From Catenuloplanes niger (lineage in GTDB: Bacteria > Actinomycetota > Actinomycetes > Mycobacteriales > Micromonosporaceae), in NCBI RefSeq assembly GCF_031458255.1, contig NZ_JAVDYC010000001.1, positions 3,729,001 to 3,793,000 on the forward strand: 64,000 nucleotides of DNA, given 5' to 3'. Each line of letters begins with the position of its first letter. The stretch's first letter is position 1. Below, piece by piece: positions 15,034 through 22,830 of the stretch. Made by a program: the position numbers and the translations under genes. Under the pieces are notes generated by a model. The model was not told the DNA's origin. It made no database searches and saw nothing but the letters and a program-made list of their open reading frames with translations.

Positions 15034-15948
15034 CCGCGCGACCGCCGCGGCCAGCGACTCCCGGTGGCTCGCGTCCCCGGTGACGTTCCAGGCCCGGATC
15101 TCGTCCGGTGTCGGTACCCGCCGGCCGGGCAGCATGCTCCGCAGCCGCCGGGACAGCCGGAGGTCGGCCGGCTCGGCCAGCAGCGCGGCGTCGTAGAGAT
15201 CCTTGCCCGCGGACACGCCGAGCGTCGCCTGGTCGGTGACCAGCCATGTGAGCTTCCAGGCCAGCGACAGCGCGCGGGACGCGGTCCAGATCACGGTCGG
15301 CCGGCGGCGGGCGGCGGGGCGCGGGATCAGCACCGGCACCGGCGGCTCCGGCAGCGGCTCGTCGTAGGCGAAATCCAGCTGCACCGTGCCGGCGGGCAGA
15401 CCGGGCGCGTGCCACGGCACCACGATGCGGAGGCCGGCGATCCCGGCGTACCGGTACTCGTCGCCGTCCCCGAGGTGCGAGTAGGCCGCCTCCGCCGGGT
15501 CGAGCCGGACGTCGCCGCCGGCCGAGGGCGACCGCTCGATCAGGTGCAGAACCTCGTCATGCAGCACGTCCCAGTCGCCCATCCGGACCTCGTCGCCGGA
15601 GACCCAGCTCAGCCCTTCCGGCGGGACGTGGGCCCGGAGCCCGCCGGTCGTCAGGTCCTCGAACTCCCACATCGTCGGCCGTCCGGCGCCGTGCGCGACC
15701 TCCGGCCACAGCCGCACCGGATCGAGGTCGTCCAGATAGGGGTACGGGTCGCGCTCGTCCCGCGGCACGCCGTCCACCGGACGCACCACCCAGTCCAGGT
15801 CACCCGGCTCGCGTGCCCGGTCACCGGCCCACACGCACATCGCCGCGCTGCCGCGCAGCACCAGCCGGTTCGCGCACGGCGCCTCGCTGATCAGGTGCAG
15901 CACGTGGTCGAGCGCGAGCCGGTGCGCGGTCGTCCTCGCGTCCGCCAT
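15019..15948 (-). CDS. AbiEii/AbiGii-like nucleotidyltransferase, no partner gene seen
   Basis: A 309-residue protein. Near the N-terminus lies the pattern of the MNT/AbiEii nucleotidyltransferase fold: ANRLVLRGSAAMCVWAGD and, 12 residues on, PGDLDWVV, where the two Asp would bind metal. The rest (SWVSGDEVRMGDWDVLHDEVL, KLTWLVTDQATLGVSAGKDLYDA) also fits the family, where the KDLYD motif is conserved. AbiEii proteins are the toxin halves of type IV toxin-antitoxin and phage-defence pairs, but no AbiEi-like antitoxin gene adjoins it. It may be a solitary nucleotidyltransferase. The start is the ATG at 15948; the longer open frame to 16260 runs across the divergent gene and is unlikely. Confidence 0.65.
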   Translation of the reverse strand: MADARTTAHRLALDHVLHLISEAPCANRLVLRGSAAMCVWAGDRAREPGDLDWVVRPVDGVPRDERDPYPYLDDLDPVRLWPEVAHGAGRPTMWEFEDLTTGGLRAHVPPEGLSWVSGDEVRMGDWDVLHDEVLHLIERSPSAGGDVRLDPAEAAYSHLGDGDEYRYAGIAGLRIVVPWHAPGLPAGTVQLDFAYDEPLPEPPVPVLIPRPAARRRPTVIWTASRALSLAWKLTWLVTDQATLGVSAGKDLYDAALLAEPADLRLSRRLRSMLPGRRVPTPDEIRAWNVTGDASHRESLAAAVARLGHH

Positions 15949-15975
15949 CGCCGCACAGGCTAGTAGGTTCGGGCC

Positions 15976-16236
15976 ATGGGCACCTACATCGGCAACGCCA
16001 CGCTGTTCGCCGCGGACGGCACCGCACAGACCGTGAAGCACACCAGCATCCGGACCCGGCGGGACGCGGACACCGGCACGGTCACCTGGACCGGCACGGT
16101 CGACCTGAGCGACGGTGAGATCGCGGATCTGCTGCTGCCGTCCGGCGAGGGCACGCTGCGGTTGCCGGACGGTGCGGAGGCGGCCGTGCGGTTCACGCCC
16201 GGCGGCGCGTTCACCGGCACGGCCGCGTCCGCGTAG
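15976..16236 (+). CDS. Small conserved hypothetical protein, beta-rich
   Basis: An 86-residue protein with no signal peptide or membrane helix. Its sequence alternates hydrophobic and polar residues (GTVTWTGTVDLSDGEIADLLLP, GTLRLPDGAEAAVRF), as expected for a small beta-sandwich. I do not recognise the family. Codon use is normal for the window, and the ATG at 15976 lies 27 bp from the divergent AbiEii-like start, so the two genes share a promoter region. A terminator hairpin follows six bases after the stop. Confidence 0.65.
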   Translation: MGTYIGNATLFAADGTAQTVKHTSIRTRRDADTGTVTWTGTVDLSDGEIADLLLPSGEGTLRLPDGAEAAVRFTPGGAFTGTAASA

Positions 16237-16241
16237 CCGAA

Positions 16242-16275
16242 GGGGCGCGCCGACCGTCACCGGTCGACGCGCCCC
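16242..16275. terminator. Bidirectional terminator hairpin
   Basis: GGGGCGCG then CGACCG pairs with CGGTCG then CGCGCCCC, with one mismatch and a four-base loop. It lies between the convergent genes 15976-16236 and 16288-17601 and can serve both. Confidence 0.8.
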
Positions 16276-16287
16276 TCGTCAGTGCTG

Positions 16288-17601
16288 TCAGGCCGTGAAG
16301 TTCAGCTTCCGGCGGCGGGCCATGAGGAACAGGCCGCCACCGAGACCGACCAGCAGGACCGCGACACCGGCGATGGTGCCGACGGCCGCACCGGTCAGCG
16401 GCAGCTCCGGCTCGTCACCCGGGGTGTACGCGACCGGCGTGGTCGACGGCTCCGGGGTGCCCGGCGTGCCGGGCGTCGCCGGCGTGGTCACGCTCGGGCT
16501 CGGGCTCGGCGTGCCACCGGCCGGCGGCGTCGGCTCACCGGCGCAGTTCTCCGGCGCGGTCCAGACGACCTCGCCGTTCAGCACCGCCAGGTCACCCTCG
16601 ACCTTGACCGTGAGGCCCTCGGAACCGGGGAACGACACCGGCGTGTTCTGGCCCGCCTTGACGGTGACGGTCTGCGCCGTACCCGTGTTCGGGGTGAAGG
16701 TCGCGGTCAGGTCCTTGCCGTTGGCCGGGTTCTTGATCGTGAAGGTCAGCCCCTCGCAGGTCTGCGCGACGGACGCGTCCGGCGTGCCGACCTCGGGAAC
16801 CTGGCAGTCCTCCGGCTTGGTCCAGCCGCCGCGGTAGATCTCCTTGCCGCGGGACGTGACCACGATGTTCTTGGCGTTCGCGGGCACCAGGTTCACCGTG
16901 ACCGGCTCCTGGCGGGCCTTGAGCGTCTCGGTCTTGGAGAAGCCGCCGTCCGCCGTGATGGTGAACGTCTCGCTGTGCGTGCTGCGGTTGATCAGCTTGA
17001 CCGCGACGTTGCCGTCACAGTCCGGCAGCGCCTCGACGGCCGGCTCGGCCTTGCAGGTGCCCTGACCGCCGTTGTAGAACGCGGTCTTCGGCTGGCCCTT
17101 GGCCGGCGTGGACCGGTTGCCCGGAGCGGCGTTCTCGCCGACCTTGCGGCTGTTGTAACGGTCGCTGGTGTCGGTCAGCGGGTTGATGATCTGCTCACCG
17201 AAGACGAAGTCGACCTGGGTGAAGCACTCCGGAACCTCGACCTTGAAGTCCAGCTTGTTCACCGTGAGCTCGCCGCGCTTGGCCGGGACGAACTTCTGCA
17301 CCGAGCTGTCCAGCACGTGCTGCGGGGTGGCGAACGTGGCCGACGGCGCGGTGTAGGACACCAGCGCGAACGGCTGCTCCGCGCAGAGCGGCTTGTTGCC
17401 CAGCAGCTTGATGCTGGCGGTACCGGCCGGGCCGTTGAACCAGTGCTGGTACTTCGCGTCCTTCGGCTGGACGCACTGCGGGCCACCGTGGTTGCCGGTG
17501 CCGGCGCTCGCCGGGGAGGCGAGCCCGGCCAGTCCGGTCAGTCCGAGGAGGACGCCGGCCGCGAGAGCGACGACACGGCGAATGCGGGGGACGGATCTCA
17601 T
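16288..17601 (-). CDS. LPxTG-anchored cell-wall surface protein
   Basis: A 437-residue secreted protein. It has a signal peptide (MRSVPRIRRVVALAAGVLLG, cut after ASA near residue 33) and a mature part of beta-type repeats with several cysteines (HGGPQCVQPKD, LPDCDG, PEDCQVPE, TCEGLTFT, PENCAGE). A Pro/Thr/Ser linker follows, and then a complete sorting signal: LPLTG, a hydrophobic helix (TIAGVAVLLVGLGGGLFLM) and ARRRKLNFTA. A sortase should therefore attach it to peptidoglycan. The early HWFNGPAGTASIKLL region and the repeats resemble other actinobacterial LPxTG proteins of unknown ligand. The ATG at 17601 has GGAG about ten bases upstream. A hairpin lies in the leader at 17636-17661. No sortase gene is in the window. 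Confidence 0.9.
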   Translation of the reverse strand: MRSVPRIRRVVALAAGVLLGLTGLAGLASPASAGTGNHGGPQCVQPKDAKYQHWFNGPAGTASIKLLGNKPLCAEQPFALVSYTAPSATFATPQHVLDSSVQKFVPAKRGELTVNKLDFKVEVPECFTQVDFVFGEQIINPLTDTSDRYNSRKVGENAAPGNRSTPAKGQPKTAFYNGGQGTCKAEPAVEALPDCDGNVAVKLINRSTHSETFTITADGGFSKTETLKARQEPVTVNLVPANAKNIVVTSRGKEIYRGGWTKPEDCQVPEVGTPDASVAQTCEGLTFTIKNPANGKDLTATFTPNTGTAQTVTVKAGQNTPVSFPGSEGLTVKVEGDLAVLNGEVVWTAPENCAGEPTPPAGGTPSPSPSVTTPATPGTPGTPEPSTTPVAYTPGDEPELPLTGAAVGTIAGVAVLLVGLGGGLFLMARRRKLNFTA

Positions 17602-18052
17602 GGGTGCGACGCTCCAAAAGAGGGGAACGAACGGAACACGCCGATTCGCGGATCGGCGTGTCCCGGGTAATGCCGTTTTTCAGTGGTGCTTCAGGGATTC
17701 AGCGGCGGACGTCACTCTCCGAAAGCACTTAAGTACTAAGAGGACATTCACGACGCAGAGTCACGCGTTCTCCTACAAAGGAAATCCGAGGGGGTGGGGA
17801 ATCATCCGGCTGCCTCCGCGACAGCGGCTCCCGCAACGCGGCCTGACGATATCCATTTCCCGGACATCAAAGAAATCTTTTAGGATGTACTTAATCTCTT
17901 GATATCAGTCCGTGATCTTCGATAGACCCACCGAAGCGGCATGATCGCCCACGGTGCCGGCTTCGGACGCGATATGCCCGCAACATCACTTCACGGCGGC
18001 ACCCCGCCGGCCGGCACCACACGCCGCCGAGTCGGGTAACATGACCATCCGC
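17602..18052. other. Long, relatively AT-rich leader region of the LPxTG gene
   Basis: There is no supported gene in these 450 bases. It contains an inverted repeat (ACACGCCGAT with ATCGGCGTGT, 17636-17661) in the presumed leader of the surface-protein gene. It also has AT-rich patches (CACTTAAGTACTAAGAGG near 17727; AAAGAAATCTTTTAGGATGT near 17870), which are likely promoter or regulator sites. The AT content is clearly above the surrounding genes. Confidence 0.5.
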
Positions 18053-18125
18053 GCCCTCGTAGCTCAGGGGATAGAGCAACGGTTTCCTAAACCGTGTGTC
18101 GCAGGTTCGAATCCTGCCGGGGGCA
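18053..18125 (+). tRNA. tRNA-Arg (anticodon CCU)
   Basis: All arms can be drawn: acceptor GCCCTCG with CGGGGGC (one T-G pair), D-arm AGCTCAGGGGATAGAGC, anticodon arm ACGGT-TTCCTAA-ACCGT and T-arm GCAGG-TTCGAAT-CCTGC. The loop places CCT at positions 34-36, which reads AGG codons. CCA is not encoded. A possible bulged GC hairpin follows at about 18149-18176. No integrase or repeat marks it as an insertion site. Confidence 0.96.
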
Positions 18126-18196
18126 CCTGCCTTCTCAGGAACGGCGCCGGCCCGAGGGGAGCGCCTCGCCCGGGCCGCGGAACGGGCGCTCTTCGT

Positions 18197-18242
18197 CCGG
18201 GGTCTGGACAGGCGCTACTTTGCCCGGGGTCTGGACGGGCGC
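18197..18242. promoter_or_regulatory. Direct repeat ahead of the regulator/exporter operon
   Basis: The 19-base sequence CCGGGGTCTGGACRGGCGC occurs at 18197-18215 and again at 18224-18242, a 27-base period, ending 16 bp before the regulator's start codon. The position suits an operator for the regulator itself, but the half-sites are direct rather than inverted. Confidence 0.45.
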
Positions 18243-18257
18243 GGTAGAACTGAGCGC

Positions 18258-19304
18258 GTGATCCGGATTCACCTCGACGAGCCGACGCTGGAGCGGACGC
18301 GGCTGGCGATCAGCCCGCTCCGTGAGGTGGTCAGCGGCGTCGAGCTGGTGCACCGGACCCGGCAGGGGCGCGACGCCGCCTGGCCGTACGCGGAGTGGAC
18401 CGTCCGCGCCGCCGAGGTGCTGCGCACGACGCCGGAGACCGCGCCGCTGCGGCTCTACGCCCTGCTCTACGGCACCGACCACGGCCGGCCCACGCCCGAC
18501 GCGTTCGAGCCGGCGCCGCCGAGCGCGCGGCCGAGCCTCGCGGAGGAGCTGGCGGGTCTTCGCCGGACGCGGTCCGAGGTGCTCGCGGCGCAGTGCGCGA
18601 AGCACTATCCGGAGGGTGTGCCGGAGTTTCTGACGCCGTACCTGAGGGACGGCGACGCGGCGTTCGGGCGGCTCGCGGACGCGATGACCGCGTTCTGGGA
18701 GCTGGCGATCGCGCCGCGCTGGCCGGCGATGCGGGCGGTGCTGGAGGACGAGATCCTGTCCCACGCCCGGGTGCTGGCCGAGCGGGGTCCGGCGGCGGTG
18801 CTCGGCGGGCTGAGCGGCGCGGTCGGCTGGACCGCGCCGGTGCTGTCGCTGCCGAAGCGCCGGGAGTCCGCGCTGCACGGCGACGACGGCCGGCTGCTGC
18901 TGATCCCGGTGCTGCTGGCCCAGGGGCGGCCCACGGTCAGCACGGACGACCCGGGCACCCTCCTGGTCACCTTCCAGGCGCGCGGCGCGGCCGTACTGTC
19001 CACACCGGAGCGACCGCCGGCCGGCGAGCCGCTGGACGTGCTGATCGGTGCGGGCCGGGCCACGGTGCTGCGGGCGCTGGCCGTGCCGGCCACCACCAGC
19101 GGGCTGGCCGCGGTGCTCGGCCGCGCGCCCAGCACGATCTCCGAGCACCTCACCGGGCTGCAGGAGGCGGGGCTGGTGTCCCGGTCCCGCGCGAACCGTC
19201 AGGTGCTCTACGCGCTGACGCCCCGGGGTGTGGCGCTGCTTGCGCTCTTCGACCACGATTCGGTTCCGGCCGAAGCGATGGAGACACGGCCCCGCCCGGT
19301 CTAG
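18258..19304 (+). CDS. Winged-helix transcriptional regulator (DUF5937/ArsR-like)
   Basis: A 348-residue protein. The first 270 residues (ERTRLAISPLREVVSGVELV and following) match the DUF5937-type domain that precedes ArsR-like winged helices in actinobacteria. The C-terminal 80 residues contain the HTH: TTSGLAAVLGRAPSTISEHL, TGLQEAGLVSRSR and a wing (NRQVLYALTPRG). Family members control neighbouring transporter genes in response to unknown ligands. The start is taken as GTG at 18258, where homology begins; the open frame extends into the tRNA, which is not plausible. The two ABC exporter genes follow after 11 bp, so it is probably their regulator and the first gene of the operon. Confidence 0.85.
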   Translation: MIRIHLDEPTLERTRLAISPLREVVSGVELVHRTRQGRDAAWPYAEWTVRAAEVLRTTPETAPLRLYALLYGTDHGRPTPDAFEPAPPSARPSLAEELAGLRRTRSEVLAAQCAKHYPEGVPEFLTPYLRDGDAAFGRLADAMTAFWELAIAPRWPAMRAVLEDEILSHARVLAERGPAAVLGGLSGAVGWTAPVLSLPKRRESALHGDDGRLLLIPVLLAQGRPTVSTDDPGTLLVTFQARGAAVLSTPERPPAGEPLDVLIGAGRATVLRALAVPATTSGLAAVLGRAPSTISEHLTGLQEAGLVSRSRANRQVLYALTPRGVALLALFDHDSVPAEAMETRPRPV

Positions 19305-19315
19305 CGTCCGCTTCC

Positions 19316-21019
19316 ATGTTGCGTGACATGGTCCGCCGCCACACCCGTACCGTGGCGGTCTGCTGCACCGGATCCGGCGTTCACCAGATCTGTGAGGCGC
19401 TGGTGCCGCTGGTGATCGGGCTGACCGTCGACCACGCGGTCGACGGTGGCCCGCCGGAGGCGATCCTGCTGGCTGTGGCCGCGGTGCTGGTCCTCTTCGT
19501 GGTGCTCGGCACGGCCGCCGGTCTGGCGGTCTGGTGGCTCAACGGCGCGGTGCTGACCGAGGCGCACCGCCTGCGGGTCCGCACGACCGCGGCGCTGCTG
19601 GCCGACCCGGTGCTCGGCGCGGACCGGCGGCCCGGCGACCTGGTCAGCGTGCTCACCGTGGACGCGACCGCGACCGCCGAGTTCCTGCGTGGTCTGGTCG
19701 GCATCGTCTCCGGCGTCGCCGGCCTCGCCGTCACGGTCGCGGTCCTGCTGTTCGTCGATCCGCTGCTGTGCCTCGGCATCCTGCTGCTCGTGCCGGCGAT
19801 GACCTGGGGCGTACGGCTGCTCGGCCCGTGGCTGGAACGCCGGGTCACGGCGCGGCAGCGATCCGTCGGGCGGGCCGCCGCGCTCGCGGCCGAGTTCGTG
19901 ACCGCGCTGCGCCCGCTGCGGGGTTTCGGCGGCGTGCCGGAGGCGCTTCGCCGGTACCGGCACACGGTCGGCGAGTCCCGGGACGCGGCGCTGCGCAGTG
20001 CCACCGCGGTGTCGCTGGTCGACGGCGTGGGCCTGCTCGCGTCCGCGGTCGCTCTGCTGGGCACGGTCGCGGCGGCCGCGGCGATGGTCTCGGCCGGGCG
20101 GATCACCGTCGGCGGTTTCGTCACCGCGGTCACCATGGTGTCCTTCGCCGGCGACCCGGTGCAGCGGGTGACCACCGGCATCCAGCGCGTCTACGCGGCC
20201 CGCGCCGGTGCGGCCCGGCTCGCCCGGCTCGGCGCGGCCGCGGCACCACCCGGGTCCACGGCGACGGGCCACCGCACGGCGCAAGCCGGGTCCACGGCGA
20301 CGGGCCACCGCACGGCGCAGGCCGGACCGCAGGCCCACGCCGGTCCGTCCGCGCGGGAGGTCGCCGGGCCGCCGCGCCTCCGGGCGGCCGCGATCGGCGC
20401 GGTCACCGGCATCGAGCTGGCGCTGGGGCGCGGTGAGATGCTGGGTGTCGTCGCCGCCGACCGGGCGGTCGCGGACGCCGCCGCCGACGTCTTCGGCGGG
20501 CGCCGCGGCCCGGACCGTGGCGAGATCATGTTCGGGGAGTTACCGCCCGGGCATCCCGGACTGCGCCGGTACGTGCTGGCCGAGCCGCACGCGGTCACGC
20601 TGCTCGGTCGCACGCTCACCGAGGCGCTGGACACCGGCCGGGGCGGCGACCCGGGCGCGGCGCTGGTCGCGGCGCGGGCCACCGGCCTCGCGGAGGAGCT
20701 GCTCGACGCGAGCGCGAACCTCTCCGGCGGGCAACGGCAGCGCGTGGCCCTCGCCCGCGCGCTCGCGGCCGTACCCCCGGTGCTGGTTCTTCGTGATCCG
20801 CTGACCGCGGTCGACTCGGTCACCGAGCACGACGCCGCGGCCGGGCTGGCCGCGTACCGGCGGGAGAGCGGCGGTGCCACCGTGGTCGTGACCACGTCGC
20901 CGGTGCTGCTGGCGCGCTGCGACCGGGTGCTGTTCCTGCCGCGCACCGGCCCGGCCGTGCTGTCCACGGCCGCGCGGCTCGGCACGAACGCGGACTACGC
21001 CGCGGCGGTGCTGCGATGA
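19316..21019 (+). CDS. ABC exporter half, degenerate ATP site (TMD-NBD)
   Basis: A 567-residue half-transporter with six TM helices in residues 1 to about 290 and a nucleotide-binding domain. Its Walker A region reads LGVVAADRAVADAAADVFGG and lacks GxxGxGK. The signature LSGGQRQRVALARAL is intact, and the Walker B is VLVLRDPLTAVDS with no catalytic Glu. It should pair with the next gene product: in the heterodimer its LSGGQ completes the good site, while the other site is degenerate. Between the TMD and NBD lies a 12-residue tandem repeat (GSTATGHRTAQA twice). The start is the ATG at 19316, 11 bp after the regulator. The stop overlaps the next start (ATGA). Substrate unknown; drugs, peptides or lipids are possible. 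Confidence 0.9.
   Translation: MLRDMVRRHTRTVAVCCTGSGVHQICEALVPLVIGLTVDHAVDGGPPEAILLAVAAVLVLFVVLGTAAGLAVWWLNGAVLTEAHRLRVRTTAALLADPVLGADRRPGDLVSVLTVDATATAEFLRGLVGIVSGVAGLAVTVAVLLFVDPLLCLGILLLVPAMTWGVRLLGPWLERRVTARQRSVGRAAALAAEFVTALRPLRGFGGVPEALRRYRHTVGESRDAALRSATAVSLVDGVGLLASAVALLGTVAAAAAMVSAGRITVGGFVTAVTMVSFAGDPVQRVTTGIQRVYAARAGAARLARLGAAAAPPGSTATGHRTAQAGSTATGHRTAQAGPQAHAGPSAREVAGPPRLRAAAIGAVTGIELALGRGEMLGVVAADRAVADAAADVFGGRRGPDRGEIMFGELPPGHPGLRRYVLAEPHAVTLLGRTLTEALDTGRGGDPGAALVAARATGLAEELLDASANLSGGQRQRVALARALAAVPPVLVLRDPLTAVDSVTEHDAAAGLAAYRRESGGATVVVTTSPVLLARCDRVLFLPRTGPAVLSTAARLGTNADYAAAVLR
20252..20323 (+). repeat. In-frame 36-bp tandem repeat, two copies
   Basis: The unit begins GGGTCCACGGCGACGGGCC, starts at 20252 and again at 20288, and is almost identical between copies. 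It codes for GSTATGHRTAQA twice in the TMD-NBD linker of the ABC half-transporter. Such linker repeats are usually tolerated and may vary. Confidence 0.8.
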
Positions 21020-22707
21020 CCGCGCCGGTCACCGGGGCCCTGCCGATCGCGACCGCGCGGCAGACCCTCGCCGGGCTCGCCCGGGTGGTCCGCGCCGAAC
21101 CGGTGGCCGCGTGGGCCGCGCTCGGCGCCACGCTGGTCGGCGCGGCCGGGACCGTGGCCACGCCGCTGCTGCTCGGCCGCCTGATCGACCTGTTCCGGCC
21201 GGCACTGTTCGGGCTGGTGGTGGCGGCGGCGCTGGTCGCGGCCGTGGGCACCGCGCTGGCCCGGCGCGCCACCGAGCGGCTCGGCGCGCGGGTCGCCGCC
21301 CGCCTGCGCGAGTCCGTGCTCGGCGCGGCGCTCGGGCTTCCCGCGCCGGTGCTGGAGCGCGCCGGCAGCGGTGACGTGTCGTCCCGGGTCACCGAGGACG
21401 TGGAGAACGTCGCCACCGCCGTACCGCTGGTCACCCAGGTCTTCATCGCGATCGTCACGGTGCTGGTCGCGGCGCCCGGCTTCGTCACCCTCGACTGGCG
21501 GCTGGCGCTCGCGTTCACCACGGTCTTCCCGGTGTACGCCGTGAGCCTGCGCCGCTACCTGCCGCGCGCGGCCCGCCTCTACGGCCGGGAACGGGTGCTC
21601 GCCGCGGAGCGCGGCCGGGTGCTGCTCGAGTCGCTGCGCGGCCGGGACACCGTGTCCGCGTACGACATGCCGGACCTGCAGACCGGCCGGGTCGATGCCG
21701 CGTCCGGTGCCGCGCTCGGCGTCGGGCTGCGGGCGCTGCGCCTCTACGTGTGGTTCAGCAAGTCGATGAACGCGGCCGAGGCGATCGGCCTGTCCGCGAT
21801 CCTGTTCACCGGGTGGTGGCTGGTGCGGGCCGACCTGGTCACGGTCGGTGCCGCGACCGCAGCCGCGCTGCTGTTCCATCGCCTGTTCACACCGCTCGGC
21901 ACGCTGCTGCTGTCCTTCGACGAGGTGCAGCGCGCCGGCGCCGCGCTCGCCCGCACCGTCGGCGTCCTGTTGGTGCCGCCCGCGCCGGCCGGCACCAACA
22001 GGACGCCCCACGGGCCGGTACGGGTGGTCGTGGCCGGGGTTCGCCACACGTACGACCGCGAGGTTCTGAAAGCTGTTGATCTCATCATCGAGGCGGGGAC
22101 GTCGCTCGCGCTGGTCGGTGCCAGCGGGGCCGGCAAGTCCACGCTCGCCGGCATCGTGGCCGCGGTCATCACGCCCACGGCCGGCCGGGTGACGCTGACC
22201 GACGCGGACGGCCCCGTGGCCGTCACCGCACTGGACGCCGCCGTGCTGCGCGACTGGGTGTGCCTGGTGTCCCAGGAGACCCACGCGTTCGCCGGCACGA
22301 TCCGCGACGACCTCGCGCTCGCCGCCCCGGACGCCGATGCCGCACGCATGCGCGCCGCGCTGGACGCGGTCGGCTGCGCCCGGGACCTGGACACGGCCGG
22401 CGCGCTCCCGCCCGGCGAGTACCAGCGGCTCGCGCTGGCCCGCCTGCTGCTGCGCGACCCGCCGGTGGTCATCCTGGACGAGGCGACCGCCGAGGCCGGC
22501 AGCGCGGGCGCGCGCGACCTCGACCGCGCCGCCGAGGCCGTCGTCCGGGGACGGACCGCGATCGTGGTCGCGCACCGGCTGAGCCAGGCCCGCGTGTGCG
22601 ACCGGATCGCCGTCCTGGACGACGGCCGCGTCGTCGAGCACGGCAGCCACGACGAGCTGGTCGCGGCCGGTGGGGCCTACGCCCGGCTCTGGCGGGCGTG
22701 GAACTGA
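21016..22707 (+). CDS. ABC exporter half, consensus Walker sites (TMD-NBD)
   Basis: A 563-residue half-transporter with six TM helices (for example VGAAGTVATPLLLGRLIDLF and GLVVAAALVAAVGTALA). Its NBD has an intact Walker A (GASGAGKSTLAG), Walker B (VVILDEATAEAG) and switch His (IVVAHRLSQ). Its signature is altered to LPPGEYQRLALARLLL, so it cannot complete its partner's site well. Together with the upstream subunit this gives one working and one non-working ATP site, as in known asymmetric heterodimers (TM287/288, BmrCD). An 18-bp perfect inverted repeat lies in its linker region (21961-22007). The start ATG overlaps the previous stop (ATGA). The pair is in one operon with the regulator. Confidence 0.92.
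   Translation: MTAPVTGALPIATARQTLAGLARVVRAEPVAAWAALGATLVGAAGTVATPLLLGRLIDLFRPALFGLVVAAALVAAVGTALARRATERLGARVAARLRESVLGAALGLPAPVLERAGSGDVSSRVTEDVENVATAVPLVTQVFIAIVTVLVAAPGFVTLDWRLALAFTTVFPVYAVSLRRYLPRAARLYGRERVLAAERGRVLLESLRGRDTVSAYDMPDLQTGRVDAASGAALGVGLRALRLYVWFSKSMNAAEAIGLSAILFTGWWLVRADLVTVGAATAAALLFHRLFTPLGTLLLSFDEVQRAGAALARTVGVLLVPPAPAGTNRTPHGPVRVVVAGVRHTYDREVLKAVDLIIEAGTSLALVGASGAGKSTLAGIVAAVITPTAGRVTLTDADGPVAVTALDAAVLRDWVCLVSQETHAFAGTIRDDLALAAPDADAARMRAALDAVGCARDLDTAGALPPGEYQRLALARLLLRDPPVVILDEATAEAGSAGARDLDRAAEAVVRGRTAIVVAHRLSQARVCDRIAVLDDGRVVEHGSHDELVAAGGAYARLWRAWN
21961..22008. repeat. Perfect 17-18-bp inverted repeat inside the ABC exporter gene
   Basis: GGCGTCCTGTTGGTGCC (21961-21977) pairs without mismatch with GGCACCAACAGGACGCC (21991-22007), with 13 bases between. 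The region codes for VGVLLVPPAPAGTNRTPH, the linker just before the NBD. The stem would be very stable in mRNA or single-stranded DNA. Confidence 0.85.
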
Positions 22708-22830
22708 GGGCCTTTGTCCGGTGCCGCGCCCGGTGTCCGGGACCGTCGTCCAGAATTGCCGGGTCGGCCGGTGCAAGACGGGCTGAAATGCCTGCTCAAA
22801 GCCCATTAACGCGTCGGTACGCTCCGCGGA

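Noticed and set aside
18053-18125. The tRNA-Arg gene as an attachment site of an integrated element
   Set aside because: No integrase gene, no second copy of the 3' end of the tRNA and no change in codon use on either side.
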